From assembly GCF_028368995.1 (NCBI RefSeq), contig NZ_JAQNDL010000003.1, forward strand, positions 2,046,001 to 2,110,000: 64,000 nucleotides of DNA. The letters are read 5' to 3'. The DNA comes from Nannocystis bainbridge. GTDB lineage: Bacteria; Myxococcota_A; Polyangia; Nannocystales; Nannocystaceae. The notes beneath the pieces were generated by a model. It ran no database searches. It was not told the origin of the DNA and saw nothing but the letters and a program-made list of their open reading frames with translations. A program made the translations under genes and the position numbers. This document shows positions 47,503-59,218 of this stretch, piece by piece (within the stretch, counting starts at the first letter, position 1; the number at the start of each line of letters is the position of its first letter).

Positions 47503-47880
47503 TCAGCCGCCGACCTCGGGCCGGTTGAACGACAGCTTGAAGCCGGTGAGACAGCGCGTGGCGCCGTTGCCGACCTTGTACGACGGCACGATCTCCACGT
47601 TCGGCTGCGAGCGCAGCGCGTCGAACAGCATGCCGATCGAGTCGGAGCTCACGTTGCGACCGGGGCACAGCGACCCGCCCCACTTGTAGTCGCGCTTGGT
47701 CCCGGTCTTCTCGCGCACCGACACCACGCCGTTGGCCATCGCGTAGTCGTCGCTGCTGCTCTCGTAGAGGGTCACGGAGTCGACGGTCCCCAGCGAACCG
47801 GACGAATCGGCGAACGTGGTGGCGGGGGCGGACACAATCATCAAACCAGCGAGCAGGGACAAACAGGGGCGGAGCGACAT
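47503..47880 (-). CDS. Small secreted protein of unknown function
   Basis: The 125-residue product has an N-terminal signal peptide (LSLLAGLMIVSAPATTFA, cut near residue 24). The mature 100-residue part contains two cysteines (SLCPGR and ATRCLTG), likely disulphide-bonded, and looks beta-rich (SLGTVDSVTLYESSSDDYAM). No family is recognised. It is divergent from the TetR-type regulator, so the 176-bp gap could carry an operator controlling both. Confidence 0.7.
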   Translation of the reverse strand: MSLRPCLSLLAGLMIVSAPATTFADSSGSLGTVDSVTLYESSSDDYAMANGVVSVREKTGTKRDYKWGGSLCPGRNVSSDSIGMLFDALRSQPNVEIVPSYKVGNGATRCLTGFKLSFNRPEVGG

Positions 47881-48056
47881 GGAGGGTTCCTCGTGCGGAT
47901 TCGGGGGCCTTCAGACCCGGAGGTGCAGGATGCTATTCACGAGCAGAGCCTGTCACGCCGGCGGTTGCGTCCGCATGACCTCGATCGGATCACCGGGCGG
48001 ATCTGCTCGTGCGCACGTCGGTGTTTTCGAGCGATGAATGATGTAGTGGTTGCTTC

Positions 48057-48686
48057 ATGGCTCAGTCCGGGACCTCTGCGGCAGACCTCGGCAACCCGAG
48101 GCGCGCGCAGATCCTCGACGCCGCCGAGCGACTGCTCCACCACTACGGCCACGCCAAGACCACCGTCGCCGAAATCGCCCGCGAGGCCGGCGTCAGCGTC
48201 GGCTCGGTCTATCTCGAGTTCGAGGCCAAGGACGCCATCTGGGTCGAGCTCTCGCACCGCCGTCACGACGCCGTGCTCGCCGCGATTCGTGGCGCCGCCA
48301 ACGCGCCCAAGAAGCTCTACGCCCACCGTCTGCATGCGGCGCTCGTGGCGCGAACCAGAGCCTTCCTCGCCCTCGCCGAGCGCGGCGCGCACGCCGCGGA
48401 GCTCGTTCACGGTCACGCGTGCCCGGCGATCCGCGAAGCGAAGGAGATCTATCACCGCCGCGAACGCGAGATCGTCGCCGAGCTCTTGCAAGCGGGTGAG
48501 GACGCCGGCGAGTTCGCGATCAAGGACGCGACCGCCACCGCCGCGACCTTGTTGCAGGCGTTCGTCGCGTTCGTGCCACCGCTCCTCTTCACGCGCGCGC
48601 CCGACGAGCTCGAGCGCGAGGTCACCGCTCTGCACCAACTCCTCGTCTACGGGCTCTGCCGCGCCGAACCTCGGTCTCGCAGTTGA
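48057..48686 (+). CDS. TetR-family transcriptional regulator
   Basis: The 209-residue protein starts with a TetR N-terminal DNA-binding domain: RAQILDAAERLLHHYGHAKT, then TVAEIAREAGVSVGSVYLEF (the recognition helix) and EAKDAIW. The C-terminal 140 residues are helical with no recognised ligand class. TetR proteins are usually repressors acting on the adjacent divergent gene, here the small secreted protein, or on themselves. Just upstream, ATGAA and TTCAT flank the sequence before the start at 48057 (about 48035-48058), a weak operator candidate. Confidence 0.92.
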   Translation: MAQSGTSAADLGNPRRAQILDAAERLLHHYGHAKTTVAEIAREAGVSVGSVYLEFEAKDAIWVELSHRRHDAVLAAIRGAANAPKKLYAHRLHAALVARTRAFLALAERGAHAAELVHGHACPAIREAKEIYHRREREIVAELLQAGEDAGEFAIKDATATAATLLQAFVAFVPPLLFTRAPDELEREVTALHQLLVYGLCRAEPRSRS

Positions 48687-48771
48687 CGGCGAGTTGAACG
48701 GTTTTAAGTTCGGTTCACGTCATCACGACGTACCCCTGCAGGCTTAGCCGCGGGGAGCGAAAGGAACCGAG

Positions 48772-51156
<2,385 letters not shown>

Positions 51157-51216
51157 GTCGAGCGGGCGCCCACGGTCGACGACGCATCGCCGCTGACCGC
51201 CACGCGCCCGACCCGG

Positions 51217-51252
51217 GGATCCGCACCACACGGCGCGGATCCTGTTTATTTT
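51217..51252 (+). terminator. Intrinsic terminator after lon
   Basis: GGATCCGC (51217-51224) and GCGGATCC (51235-51242) form a perfect 8-bp stem followed by TGTTTATTTT. It lies 61 bp after the lon stop, a clear rho-independent terminator. Confidence 0.8.
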
Positions 51253-51401
51253 CGCGGTTGGACGGCCCGAGCGTGACCGGCGCAAACGGGCGGTCCCGCG
51301 GCCGTCCAGCCTCCGGCTCGTGACATTGAGCTTTCCGGAGAGCGAGCCCGCGCCTCACGGCGAATTGACGAAGTCGGACGCGTCGGCCGAGAATCACCGC
51401 G

Positions 51402-52331
51402 TTGACCACGGCACCCGACAAGATCGGTCCCTACGAGGTGCTCGAGCGCATCAGCGCCGGCGGCATGGCTGAGGTGTACAAGGCCAAGCTGACCGGCGCC
51501 GACAGCTTCGAGCGGCTGGTGGCGATCAAGCGGATCTTGCCGCACATCGCCCGCGACCCGAACTTCATCGCCATGTTCCAGGCGGAGGCCAAGCTGGCGG
51601 TGCAGCTGCAGCACGGCAACATCGCCCAGATCTACCAGCTCGGTCGCCAGGACGAGGCCTTCTACATCGCCCTCGAGTACGTCGAGGGCCGCGACGTCGG
51701 AGCGCTGCTCGACCTGCACCAAAAGGCCGGCAAGGCGCTGCCCCTCGCGCAGGCCTGCTACATCATCACCCGCTGCGCCGAGGGCCTCGACTACGCCCAC
51801 AACAAGAAGAGCGACGACGGCCGGCCGCTCAACATCATCCACCGCGACATCAGCCCGCCCAACATCCTCATCTCGTACGAGGGCGAGGTGAAGCTGATCG
51901 ACTTCGGTCTGGCCAAGGCGACCAGCTCGTCGGTGCAGACCCAGGCCGGCGTGATCAAGGGCAAGCTCGCGTACATGTCGCCTGAGCAGGTCCGCGGCAC
52001 GCCGCTCGACGCCCGCAGCGACGTGTTCGCGCTCGGCATCGTGTTCTTCGAGCTGCTGACCGGCCGCCGCCTGTTCCGCCGCGACAGCGACATCGAGACC
52101 TTCGAGAGCGTGCGTCAGTGCAAGGTGCCGCGCCCGAGCGAGGTCAACCCGGCGATCCCCGCCCAGCTCGAGCAGATCCTGCTGCGAGCGCTGGCCCGCG
52201 GGCTCGACGACCGTTACCCGTCGGCGGCGACCCTGGCCGAGGCGCTGCGCGAGTTCGCGTTCACCCACCAGCTGCGCTACCGCGGCGACCAGCTCGGCGG
52301 GTGGATGCGCCAGATCTTCCGCAAGAACTGA
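51402..52331 (+). CDS. Cytoplasmic Hanks-type serine/threonine protein kinase
   Basis: The 309-residue protein is essentially a kinase domain. The glycine loop is ISAGGMAEVYKA, ATP-anchoring Lys43 is in VAIKRILPH, the catalytic HRD is His147-Arg148-Asp149 in IIHRDISPPN, DFG begins at Asp167 and the activation segment ends KGKLAYMSPEQVRG. No transmembrane helix or sensor domain follows, so it is soluble. The start is TTG at 51402, before MTTAPDKIGPYEVLER, because the fold begins seven residues later. It is of the large myxobacterial kinase family. Targets are unknown. It converges on the lipoprotein gene with only one base between stop codons. Confidence 0.94.
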   Translation: MTTAPDKIGPYEVLERISAGGMAEVYKAKLTGADSFERLVAIKRILPHIARDPNFIAMFQAEAKLAVQLQHGNIAQIYQLGRQDEAFYIALEYVEGRDVGALLDLHQKAGKALPLAQACYIITRCAEGLDYAHNKKSDDGRPLNIIHRDISPPNILISYEGEVKLIDFGLAKATSSSVQTQAGVIKGKLAYMSPEQVRGTPLDARSDVFALGIVFFELLTGRRLFRRDSDIETFESVRQCKVPRPSEVNPAIPAQLEQILLRALARGLDDRYPSAATLAEALREFAFTHQLRYRGDQLGGWMRQIFRKN

Positions 52332-52332
52332 C

Positions 52333-53754
52333 TCAGTCGCCGAGCCCGATCCGGCCGATCATCTGCAAGCGGCGCGGCGAGGCGCTGTCGAGCTCGACGA
52401 CGCCGATCGTGCTGGCGAGCGTGTGCACGACGTACAGCTTGCGCCGCGCCTCGTCGACGACCAGCTCGTTGGGCCCGTCGTCGACCGGGATGGTGCCGAT
52501 CACGGTGAACGAGCCGAGCGCGACGGCGGCGATCTCGTCATCGGAGTAACAGCTGACGAACGCGATCGCCTCGGCCTGCTTCGGCCGGTGGACCGCCAGG
52601 ATGTTCGGGTTGTGACACAGCGCGACGCTGTCGATCGGATCGTTGAGCGGCTCGCCCGAGGGGCCGAGGCTGGTATCGACCAGCGACAGCGACGGCGGCG
52701 TGGTGTGGACCGCGAGCAGGCGATCGCCGACCTCCGGATCGATGAACTCGATCTCGCCCATGTACGGGCGGTCGCCGGCGGCGTACGGGTCGGCGACCGG
52801 CAACCAGTGACTGGCGAACCGCACCAGCGTGTCGCGCCCGGTCTCGACGCTGAACAGACGCACGCCGGGCCAGAAGCGGTGCGAGGCGTACAGCAGCGGG
52901 CGCGTGCAACTCTCGGTGCGAGGCGGCGCGTCGGTCGGGTCGCAGGCGCGCTGGGCGACCGCGAAGCCGCCGGCGAGCACGCCCTTGCCGCCCGGCTCGG
53001 GCGCGAAGAAGGCGGCGTTGGGGTCGGTGATGTCGGTGATCTTCGGCCCGTACTCGGCGTCGAGGGCGATGAGGCTCATGCGCGCGCCGAGCAGGTGCGG
53101 CAAGTAGGCGAAGCGATAGCCCTCGCTGTCGACGAAGATCCGCGCCGGGTCGGACGGCAGGCGCGCGCCCGCCGGGTCGTTGCCGAGCCGCTGCAGCGAG
53201 TGCGCCGCGTCGCACTCACCCTCGGCGTCCTGCCCGCACTCGACCTTGATGCCGCCGGCCTCGCGCACGACGTCGATCCACGTCACCGCTCGCTCTTCGA
53301 GGCTCGACGGCACCAGCAGCCGCCACGGGCCGTCGTCGCCGATCGGCCGGTCGAGGGCGATGTTGCCGGCGCCGCTGGTGAACCGGACCGAGTGCGCGCG
53401 CTGGATGAAGTAGCGCTCCTCGCACTCGACGATCTCCTGGTCCTTCGCACCTGTCCCTTCGGACATGGCCTGGGCGACACGACAGGGCGCGGCGGCGCTG
53501 AGCTCGGCGTCGGCCGGCGCGGGCGGCTCGGCGAACGCCTGGTCGAGCGCGCGCAGGTTGAGCACCACGAGGGTGCTCGACTTGACCGCGAGGTCGAGGT
53601 TGCTGTTGGTGACGAACAACCACGCGCCGTCGGGCGACAGCAAGGCGCCGGTCGGCAGCCGCAGCGCCTGCAGGTCGGCCGGCTCGGGCTCGCCGCGCCC
53701 GCAGGTCGCCAGCAGCAGCATCGCGGCGCACCAGCGGTGAGAGACGCGCGGCAT
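52333..53754 (-). CDS. Lipoprotein with YncE-like beta-propeller
   Basis: The 473-residue product has a lipoprotein signal (WCAAMLLLATC, lipobox LATC). The body shows beta-propeller blades such as LRLPTGALLSPDGAWLFVTN and DGPNELVVDEARRKLYVVHT, as in YncE/SMP-type proteins, with extra cysteine-containing loops. I infer an outer-membrane or periplasmic binding lipoprotein. It lies 24 bp after the SctT-like gene on the same strand, so it may belong to the export-gate operon. ATG 53754 is preferred over GTG 53775. A TGTCC-CTTC-GGACA palindrome copy at 53452-53465 is read in frame as AMSEGTGAK. Confidence 0.7.
   Translation of the reverse strand: MPRVSHRWCAAMLLLATCGRGEPEPADLQALRLPTGALLSPDGAWLFVTNSNLDLAVKSSTLVVLNLRALDQAFAEPPAPADAELSAAAPCRVAQAMSEGTGAKDQEIVECEERYFIQRAHSVRFTSGAGNIALDRPIGDDGPWRLLVPSSLEERAVTWIDVVREAGGIKVECGQDAEGECDAAHSLQRLGNDPAGARLPSDPARIFVDSEGYRFAYLPHLLGARMSLIALDAEYGPKITDITDPNAAFFAPEPGGKGVLAGGFAVAQRACDPTDAPPRTESCTRPLLYASHRFWPGVRLFSVETGRDTLVRFASHWLPVADPYAAGDRPYMGEIEFIDPEVGDRLLAVHTTPPSLSLVDTSLGPSGEPLNDPIDSVALCHNPNILAVHRPKQAEAIAFVSCYSDDEIAAVALGSFTVIGTIPVDDGPNELVVDEARRKLYVVHTLASTIGVVELDSASPRRLQMIGRIGLGD
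53452..53465. repeat. Dispersed palindrome copy in the lipoprotein gene
   Basis: TGTCCCTTCGGACA, with perfect 5-bp arms TGTCC and GGACA, read in frame on the minus strand. Confidence 0.7.
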
Positions 53755-53778
53755 TCGACGAGAGGACGGTATCACGCC

Positions 53779-54474
53779 TCAGACCCGCGCGAGGGCCTGC
53801 AGCCACGCGTCCGGGTGCACGGCCCAGGCCGCGGCGAGGGCGGTGAGTGCGGCGACGGCGACGAGCCACGGCCGGCTCGCGGCCGCCAGCGCGGCCATGG
53901 GTCCAGGCCTCGCGGCGCACGCGAGCGCGAGCTCGACGACGGCGGCGGTGAGCAGCACGGGCGTGGCAAGACCGAGCGCGAGCACGGTGGCGTCGTGGGC
54001 CGCCGCGCTCACCGCCGCGAGGTCGAGCTGCAACGGCCACGCGCCGGGCTCGCCCACCGGCCAGCGCGTCGCGCACGCGCGCAAGCCGGTCAACAGCGGC
54101 CGATGCAGCCCGGTCGCCAGCGCGAGCGAACCGACCAGCGCCACGTGCAGGGCCGCGAACGCGCGCGCCCCTGCGAGCCCGAGCGCGACCCCCGAGCGGC
54201 GAGCCGCCCCGAGCGCCGCGTCGCCCGGCAAGCTGACGAGCGCCCCGAGCACGGCGCCGAGCAACAGCTCGAAGCCGGCCGCCAGCAGCCACGATGTCCA
54301 CGCCACCGGCGCCAGGCGGATCGGGGCCCACGCGGCCGCCAGGATCGCCGCCAGCCCCGCCGCGATCGCCCACCACATCCCGCCCGCGGCCGCGCGCCAC
54401 AGCGTCTGGGCCTGCAAGACGGCGAACAGACGCAGCGCCAGCCAGGCCCACGCGGCCAGCGGCCCCGCGATCAT
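53779..54474 (-). CDS. FliR/SctT-like type III export gate protein
   Basis: The 231-residue very hydrophobic protein (shorter than FliR at about 260) has five to six membrane helices. Segments match the family pattern: LAAWAWLALRLFAVLQAQ near the start, GFELLLGAVLGALVSLPGDA (compare the conserved E...GF..G block), HVALVGSLALATGLHRPLLT, and ATVLALGLATPVLLTAAVVE near the end. FliR/SctT sits in the export-gate core with FliP and FliQ. Order R-S-T downstream of a FliO-like gene supports it. The sequence is divergent, so whether it is flagellar- or injectisome-type cannot be told. Confidence 0.8.
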   Translation of the reverse strand: MIAGPLAAWAWLALRLFAVLQAQTLWRAAAGGMWWAIAAGLAAILAAAWAPIRLAPVAWTSWLLAAGFELLLGAVLGALVSLPGDAALGAARRSGVALGLAGARAFAALHVALVGSLALATGLHRPLLTGLRACATRWPVGEPGAWPLQLDLAAVSAAAHDATVLALGLATPVLLTAAVVELALACAARPGPMAALAAASRPWLVAVAALTALAAAWAVHPDAWLQALARV

Positions 54475-54496
54475 CGCCGGCCCCGGCCGTGAATCA

Positions 54497-54557
54497 CATG
54501 TCCTCCGGGACAGCCTGTTCGCGCTCTCGCACGAAAATAACATGTCCTCGAGGACAG
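54497..54557. repeat. Two dispersed palindrome copies between the sctS- and sctT-like genes
   Basis: CATGTCCTCCGGGACAG (54497-54513) and CATGTCCTCGAGGACAG (54541-54557, with TGTCCTC/GAGGACA arms perfect at 54543-54556). They occupy the 84-bp gap between the two export-gate genes, which otherwise overlap or abut. Confidence 0.8.
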
Positions 54558-54558
54558 C

Positions 54559-54828
54559 TCATCGCCCGCGCCCGATCTCGGGCAGCAGCGCCCACAGCCC
54601 GCGCGTGTACGTGGTCCCGTCGGCCAGCCATCCCGCGCCGAACCACCACACCACCGCCAGCACCGCCGTCGCACGGGCCAGCAGCACCGGCGCCGGATCG
54701 GTGACGCCGAGGCGGTGGCACAGCCAGCCGATCACCAGCGCCGCCCCGGCCGCGGCCCCGGCCGCAGGTGCGAGCAGCCACGCCGTCTGGACCAGCCCGT
54801 CGCGCATCGCGTCGAGCGCCGGGGTCAC
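54559..54828 (-). CDS. FliQ/SctS-like type III export gate protein
   Basis: At 89 residues it is exactly the usual FliQ length. There are two membrane helices: LLAPAAGAAAGAALVIGWLC and ATAVLAVVWWFGAGWLAD, with the loop RLGVTDPAPVLLARATAVLA corresponding to the conserved Q...TL.F.PK region. The GTG at 54828 overlaps the upstream SctR-like stop by four bases and is chosen for that reason; ATG 54807 is an alternative that would shorten it by seven residues. FliQ/SctS surrounds the FliP-FliR core as four copies in the family. Confidence 0.82.
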   Translation of the reverse strand: MTPALDAMRDGLVQTAWLLAPAAGAAAGAALVIGWLCHRLGVTDPAPVLLARATAVLAVVWWFGAGWLADGTTYTRGLWALLPEIGRGR

Positions 54829-55412
54829 GCGTAGCCTTCCACGAGGCCGCGGATCACCGCGTCCCAGCCGCCGACGGCGATGAACAGCAGGACCTTGACC
54901 GGCAGCGCGACCGCGGGCTGCACCTGTCCCGAGAGACCGATGAGCGCCACCAGCTGAGCCAGCACCAGATCGACCAGCACGAACGGGATCAGGATCAGCG
55001 CCGCCATCTGCAGCGCCTCGGCCAGCTCGGTGACGAGGAACGCCGGCACGAGCGCGAGCGGGTGCGCGAGGTCGACGGCGTTGAGCCCGGCGAAGTACTC
55101 GATCTCCGCGGGATCGGCGTGGCGCTCGAGGAACGCCGAGAGCGGCCCGAACAGCGCCGCGACGTCGAGCGGCGCGCCCGAGCCGTACAGCGCCGCCGTC
55201 TCGAACGCGACGGGGCCCATGATCACCGCCGCGACCACCAGCGACAGCGCGAACACGGCGCTCCACGGCAACAGGGACTCGGCGCCGAGCCCGACGCGGA
55301 TCGCCGACAGCACGACGCTCGCCTTGGCGAACGCGGTGCAGCTGACGGCGGCGATCGGCGCCAGCGACAGGGCCGCCCACGTGGCAGCGCCTGCCGGCAG
55401 CTCAGGGACCAT
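54825..55412 (-). CDS. FliP/SctR-like type III export gate protein
   Basis: The 195-residue protein has four helices and the best family match of the set: N-terminal SLAPIAAVSCTAFAKASVVL and AVIMGPVAFE (compare FliP TLAPAIL...SFTRIIIVL and FFIMSPV), and C-terminal FLVTELAEALQMAALILIPF, then VLVDLVLAQLVALIGL and LPVKVLLFIAVGGWDAVIRG (compare FILTELKEAFQIGFLIFLPF and LPFKLLLFVLVDGW). It has no extended N-terminal signal domain. It overlaps the FliO-like gene by 11 bases. It forms the pentameric core of the export gate in known systems. Confidence 0.88.
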   Translation of the reverse strand: MVPELPAGAATWAALSLAPIAAVSCTAFAKASVVLSAIRVGLGAESLLPWSAVFALSLVVAAVIMGPVAFETAALYGSGAPLDVAALFGPLSAFLERHADPAEIEYFAGLNAVDLAHPLALVPAFLVTELAEALQMAALILIPFVLVDLVLAQLVALIGLSGQVQPAVALPVKVLLFIAVGGWDAVIRGLVEGYA

Positions 55413-55812
55413 GCGCGCGCCACCCCTCCGTGCGGGGCGTCGCGTCGGTGCGCCACTCCGGGTTCGTGCGCTTGGCGTCGGCCCGCCAATGCTCGGCGCT
55501 GCGGGCGGCGTCGGCGACCCACGGCGGCGCGTCGAGCTCGCCCGGCGCGGCGTTCCACGGCGCCGGCGGCGGGTCGGGCAGCTCCAGGAGCAGCTGCGGC
55601 GGGCCGCCCGGACCTGTCCCGACGACCAGGCGGCGACCGGCGACATCGACCACGTGCAGCGCGTGCGTCGGCGTCAAGCCGATGACCGTCCGCGCCCGCT
55701 CGCGTCGCTCGCCCCGCACCCCGCGCCCCAGCCAGACGAGCAGCAACAGCGCGACGAGCAGCCCGCCGCCGACAGCCACGAGGTGAAGGTACGGTTCGAT
55801 GTCTTCCAGCAC
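55402..55812 (-). CDS. FliO-like export gate assembly protein
   Basis: The 136-residue protein has one N-terminal membrane helix (YLHLVAVGGGLLVALLLLVW) followed by a small domain with the FliO pattern: RTVIGLTPTHALHVVDVAGR, RLVVGTGPGGPPQLLLELP. FliO helps assemble the FliP pentamer and is usually a flagellar rather than injectisome gene. GTG 55812 has a strong GGAGGA ribosome site four to five bases upstream, which fixes the start. A Trp/Arg-rich tail (about 95-136) is unrelated to known FliO. It leads the operon. Confidence 0.72.
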   Translation of the reverse strand: MLEDIEPYLHLVAVGGGLLVALLLLVWLGRGVRGERRERARTVIGLTPTHALHVVDVAGRRLVVGTGPGGPPQLLLELPDPPPAPWNAAPGELDAPPWVADAARSAEHWRADAKRTNPEWRTDATPRTEGWRAHGP

Positions 55813-56070
55813 GCGTCCTCCAGCGTAGGGAGGACGACGAGCGCGGGCAAAAAAGCCGCGACGTCGGCCCTGAGCGGCCTGCAGGCCGAATGCACGAAGC
55901 GCGGGCGAGCGCGAGAATTCGTCGCCCGTTCGCTGGCGAGCAACGATTGAGACAGCCCGGCGCGCGCGACGAGGACGAGCCGCCCGGCGCCGCGCGCGAC
56001 GAACGGCGCCCGGCGCACACCTCCCGTCTCGGCGGGCCCGCATGCCTCCCTCCCGGCGCGAACCGACCCA
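55813..56070. other. Gap upstream of the export-gate operon
   Basis: No gene is supported. A hairpin CGTCCTCC/GGAGGACG at about 55814-55836 overlaps the fliO ribosome site and could sequester it. The rest holds no clear promoter. Confidence 0.4.
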
Positions 56071-56102
56071 AAGCAAAAGGCCCGCGCCGGAGCGCGAGCC
56101 TT
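56071..56102 (-). terminator. Terminator of the ribosomal operon
   Basis: On the minus strand AAGGCTCGCG (56102-56093) pairs with CGCGGGCCTT (56086-56077), including one G-T pair, followed by TTGCTTT. It lies just past the rplQ stop and should end the spc/alpha transcript. Confidence 0.85.
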
Positions 56103-56139
56103 CATGCTCGGGATTCAGCGGCCGGGTGGCCGCCGGGCG

Positions 56140-56616
56140 TCAGTCGGCCGACTCGGAGCCGGTCGACGACGCGCCGCCGGCGGCCGCGGGAGCGGCGGAG
56201 GGCAGCTTGAAGGTGACGATCTCGAGGATCGCCATCGGCGCGGCGTCACCGGGGCGGGTGCCCACCCTGAGGATCCGCGTGTAACCGCCGGGGCGGCCGC
56301 GGAGCTGCGGGGCGATGTCGGTGAACAGCTTGTGCAGCGCGGCCCGCGAGCGGACCATGCGGCCGGCCATACGGAGTGCGTGCACGTACTTGCCCTGCTC
56401 GGCCGGGGAGCGCTGCTCCTTCGGCTTGGTGAGCAGGTCACCGAGGCGGAGCGCCGTGGTGATCGTGCGCTCGGCCAGGCGCCGGAGCTCCTTGGCCTTC
56501 GGCTCGGTGGTGGTGATGCGCTGGTGCTCGAGCAGCGACGTGACCATGTTGCGGAACATGGCGCGTCGGTGCGACGAGCTGCGGCTGAACTTGCGACCAG
56601 CGTTCTGGTGGCGCAT
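56140..56616 (-). CDS. rplQ: 50S ribosomal protein L17
   Basis: The 158-residue protein has the L17 opening MRHQNAGRKFSRSSSHRRAM, followed by VTSLLEHQRITTTEPKAKEL and SRAALHKLFTDIAPQLRGRP. The core ends around residue 138, and an Ala/Ser/Gly-rich acidic tail extends it beyond the usual 120-130, probably disordered. It ends the spc/alpha operon and follows rpoA by six bases. A strong terminator lies downstream. Confidence 0.98.
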   Translation of the reverse strand: MRHQNAGRKFSRSSSHRRAMFRNMVTSLLEHQRITTTEPKAKELRRLAERTITTALRLGDLLTKPKEQRSPAEQGKYVHALRMAGRMVRSRAALHKLFTDIAPQLRGRPGGYTRILRVGTRPGDAAPMAILEIVTFKLPSAAPAAAGGASSTGSESAD

Positions 56617-56622
56617 GGCGGA

Positions 56623-57636
<1,014 letters not shown>

Positions 57637-57653
57637 TCGTCCCTCCGTTGTGG

Positions 57654-58283
57654 TTACTTCGAGTACAGCTCGACGATGAGCTGCTCGTCGATGTCCGCCG
57701 AGATGTCCGACCGGGAGGGCAGCGCGGTGATCTTGCCGCGCATGTTCTCCTTGTCGAGGTCGATCCACGCCGGCCGCGGGACCCGGTCGACCTGCCCGAG
57801 GGCGGCGACGATGCGCTGGATCTTCTTGCTGGGGTCGCGGACCTCGACGATGTCCCCGGCGCGCACCTGGTAGCTCGGGATGTTGATCCGCTTGCCGTTG
57901 ACCAGGAAGTGGCCGTGACGCACGAGCTGGCGGGCCTCGGCGTGGCTCGTCGAGAAGCCGCAGCGCAGCGTGACGTTGTCGAGCCGACGCTCGAGCAGGG
58001 CGAGCAGGTTCTCGCCGGTCACGCCCTTCATCCGCGAGGCGCGGTAGTAGTAGCCGCGGAACTGCTTCTCGAGCAGGCCGTAGATGCGCTTGACCTTCTG
58101 CTTCTCGCGCAGCTGCTGGCCGTAGTCGCTCGGACGCTTCTTGCGACCCTGACCGTGCTGACCCGGGGGGTACTGGCGCCGCTCGTAGCCGCACTTGTCA
58201 GTGAAGCAACGATCGCCCTTGAGGAACAGCTTGCCATCTTCACGCCGGCAGAGCCGGCACACGGGACCGATGTAGCGAGCCAT
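57654..58283 (-). CDS. rpsD: 30S ribosomal protein S4
   Basis: The 209-residue S4 nucleates 16S rRNA assembly. It carries the zinc-binding form of the N-terminus, with Cys9, Cys12, Cys26 and Cys31 (IGPVCRLCRRE, DRCFTDKCGYERRQ). The S4 RNA-binding domain is LDNVTLRCGFSTSHAEARQL and VNGKRINIPSYQVRAGDIVE. S4 in related operons represses its own translation; no such structure was checked here. It lies between rpsK and rpoA. Confidence 0.99.
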   Translation of the reverse strand: MARYIGPVCRLCRREDGKLFLKGDRCFTDKCGYERRQYPPGQHGQGRKKRPSDYGQQLREKQKVKRIYGLLEKQFRGYYYRASRMKGVTGENLLALLERRLDNVTLRCGFSTSHAEARQLVRHGHFLVNGKRINIPSYQVRAGDIVEVRDPSKKIQRIVAALGQVDRVPRPAWIDLDKENMRGKITALPSRSDISADIDEQLIVELYSK

Positions 58284-58286
58284 GGT

Positions 58287-58691
58287 TCAGACCCTCCTCC
58301 GCTTGGGCGGCCGGCAGCCGTTGTGCGGGATCGGCGTGATGTCCTTGATCGAGGAGATCCGCAGACCCGCAGACTGCAAGCCACGCAGCGCCGACTCGCG
58401 GCCGGCACCCGGGCCCGACACGCGGACCGAAACGGTCTGCATGCCGTGGTCCTGGGCCTTGCGCGCCGCGTCGTCGGCCGCCAGCTGAGCGGCGAACGGC
58501 GTCGACTTGCGCGAACCCTTGAAACCACGCACGCCCGACGAGGCCCACGCGATGGTGTTGCCGTTGACGTCGGTGATGGTGATCAGCGTGTTGTTGAAGG
58601 TCGAGTTGATGTAGACCACGCCGGTCGAGACGTTCTTCTTGGCGCGGCGCTTGGACTTGCCCTTGTCGGCATCTGCCTTGGTGTTCGCCAT
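58287..58691 (-). CDS. rpsK: 30S ribosomal protein S11
   Basis: The 134-residue S11 forms part of the mRNA exit platform. Signatures are VVYINSTFNNTLITITDVNG, then ASSGVRGFKGSRKSTPFAAQ and ISSIKDITPIPHNGCRPPKR at the end. A basic N-terminal extension (KGKSKRRAKKNVS) is typical. It lies three bases from rpsD and from rpsM, so all three are tightly co-translated. Confidence 0.99.
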   Translation of the reverse strand: MANTKADADKGKSKRRAKKNVSTGVVYINSTFNNTLITITDVNGNTIAWASSGVRGFKGSRKSTPFAAQLAADDAARKAQDHGMQTVSVRVSGPGAGRESALRGLQSAGLRISSIKDITPIPHNGCRPPKRRRV

Positions 58692-58694
58692 GGC

Positions 58695-59069
<375 letters not shown>

Positions 59070-59078
59070 GGTGTTCTC

Positions 59079-59192
59079 CTAGCCCTGTCGCTGCTTGTGC
59101 TTGGGGTTGTCGCAGATCACCCGCACGACACCTTTGCGGCGGATGACCTTGCACTTGTCGCAGATCTTTCGAACGCTGGCTCTGACTTTCAT
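59079..59192 (-). CDS. rpmJ: 50S ribosomal protein L36
   Basis: This 37-residue protein is too short for usual ORF lists. The ATG at 59192 opens MKVRASVRKICDKCKVIRRK, and the rest contains VVRVICDNPKHKQRQG. Zinc ligands are Cys11, Cys14, Cys27 and His32, so it is the C+ form. Position between infA and rpsM is the conserved one. Confidence 0.98.
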   Translation of the reverse strand: MKVRASVRKICDKCKVIRRKGVVRVICDNPKHKQRQG

Positions 59193-59218
59193 TGTTCCTC
59201 TTGGCGAAGGTCGCTGGC

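Noticed and set aside
55674..56105. Longer upstream forms of the FliO-like gene or a separate 143-codon gene
   Set aside because: The upstream residues are Arg/Ala-rich without family features, and the GTG at 55812 has a strong ribosome site.
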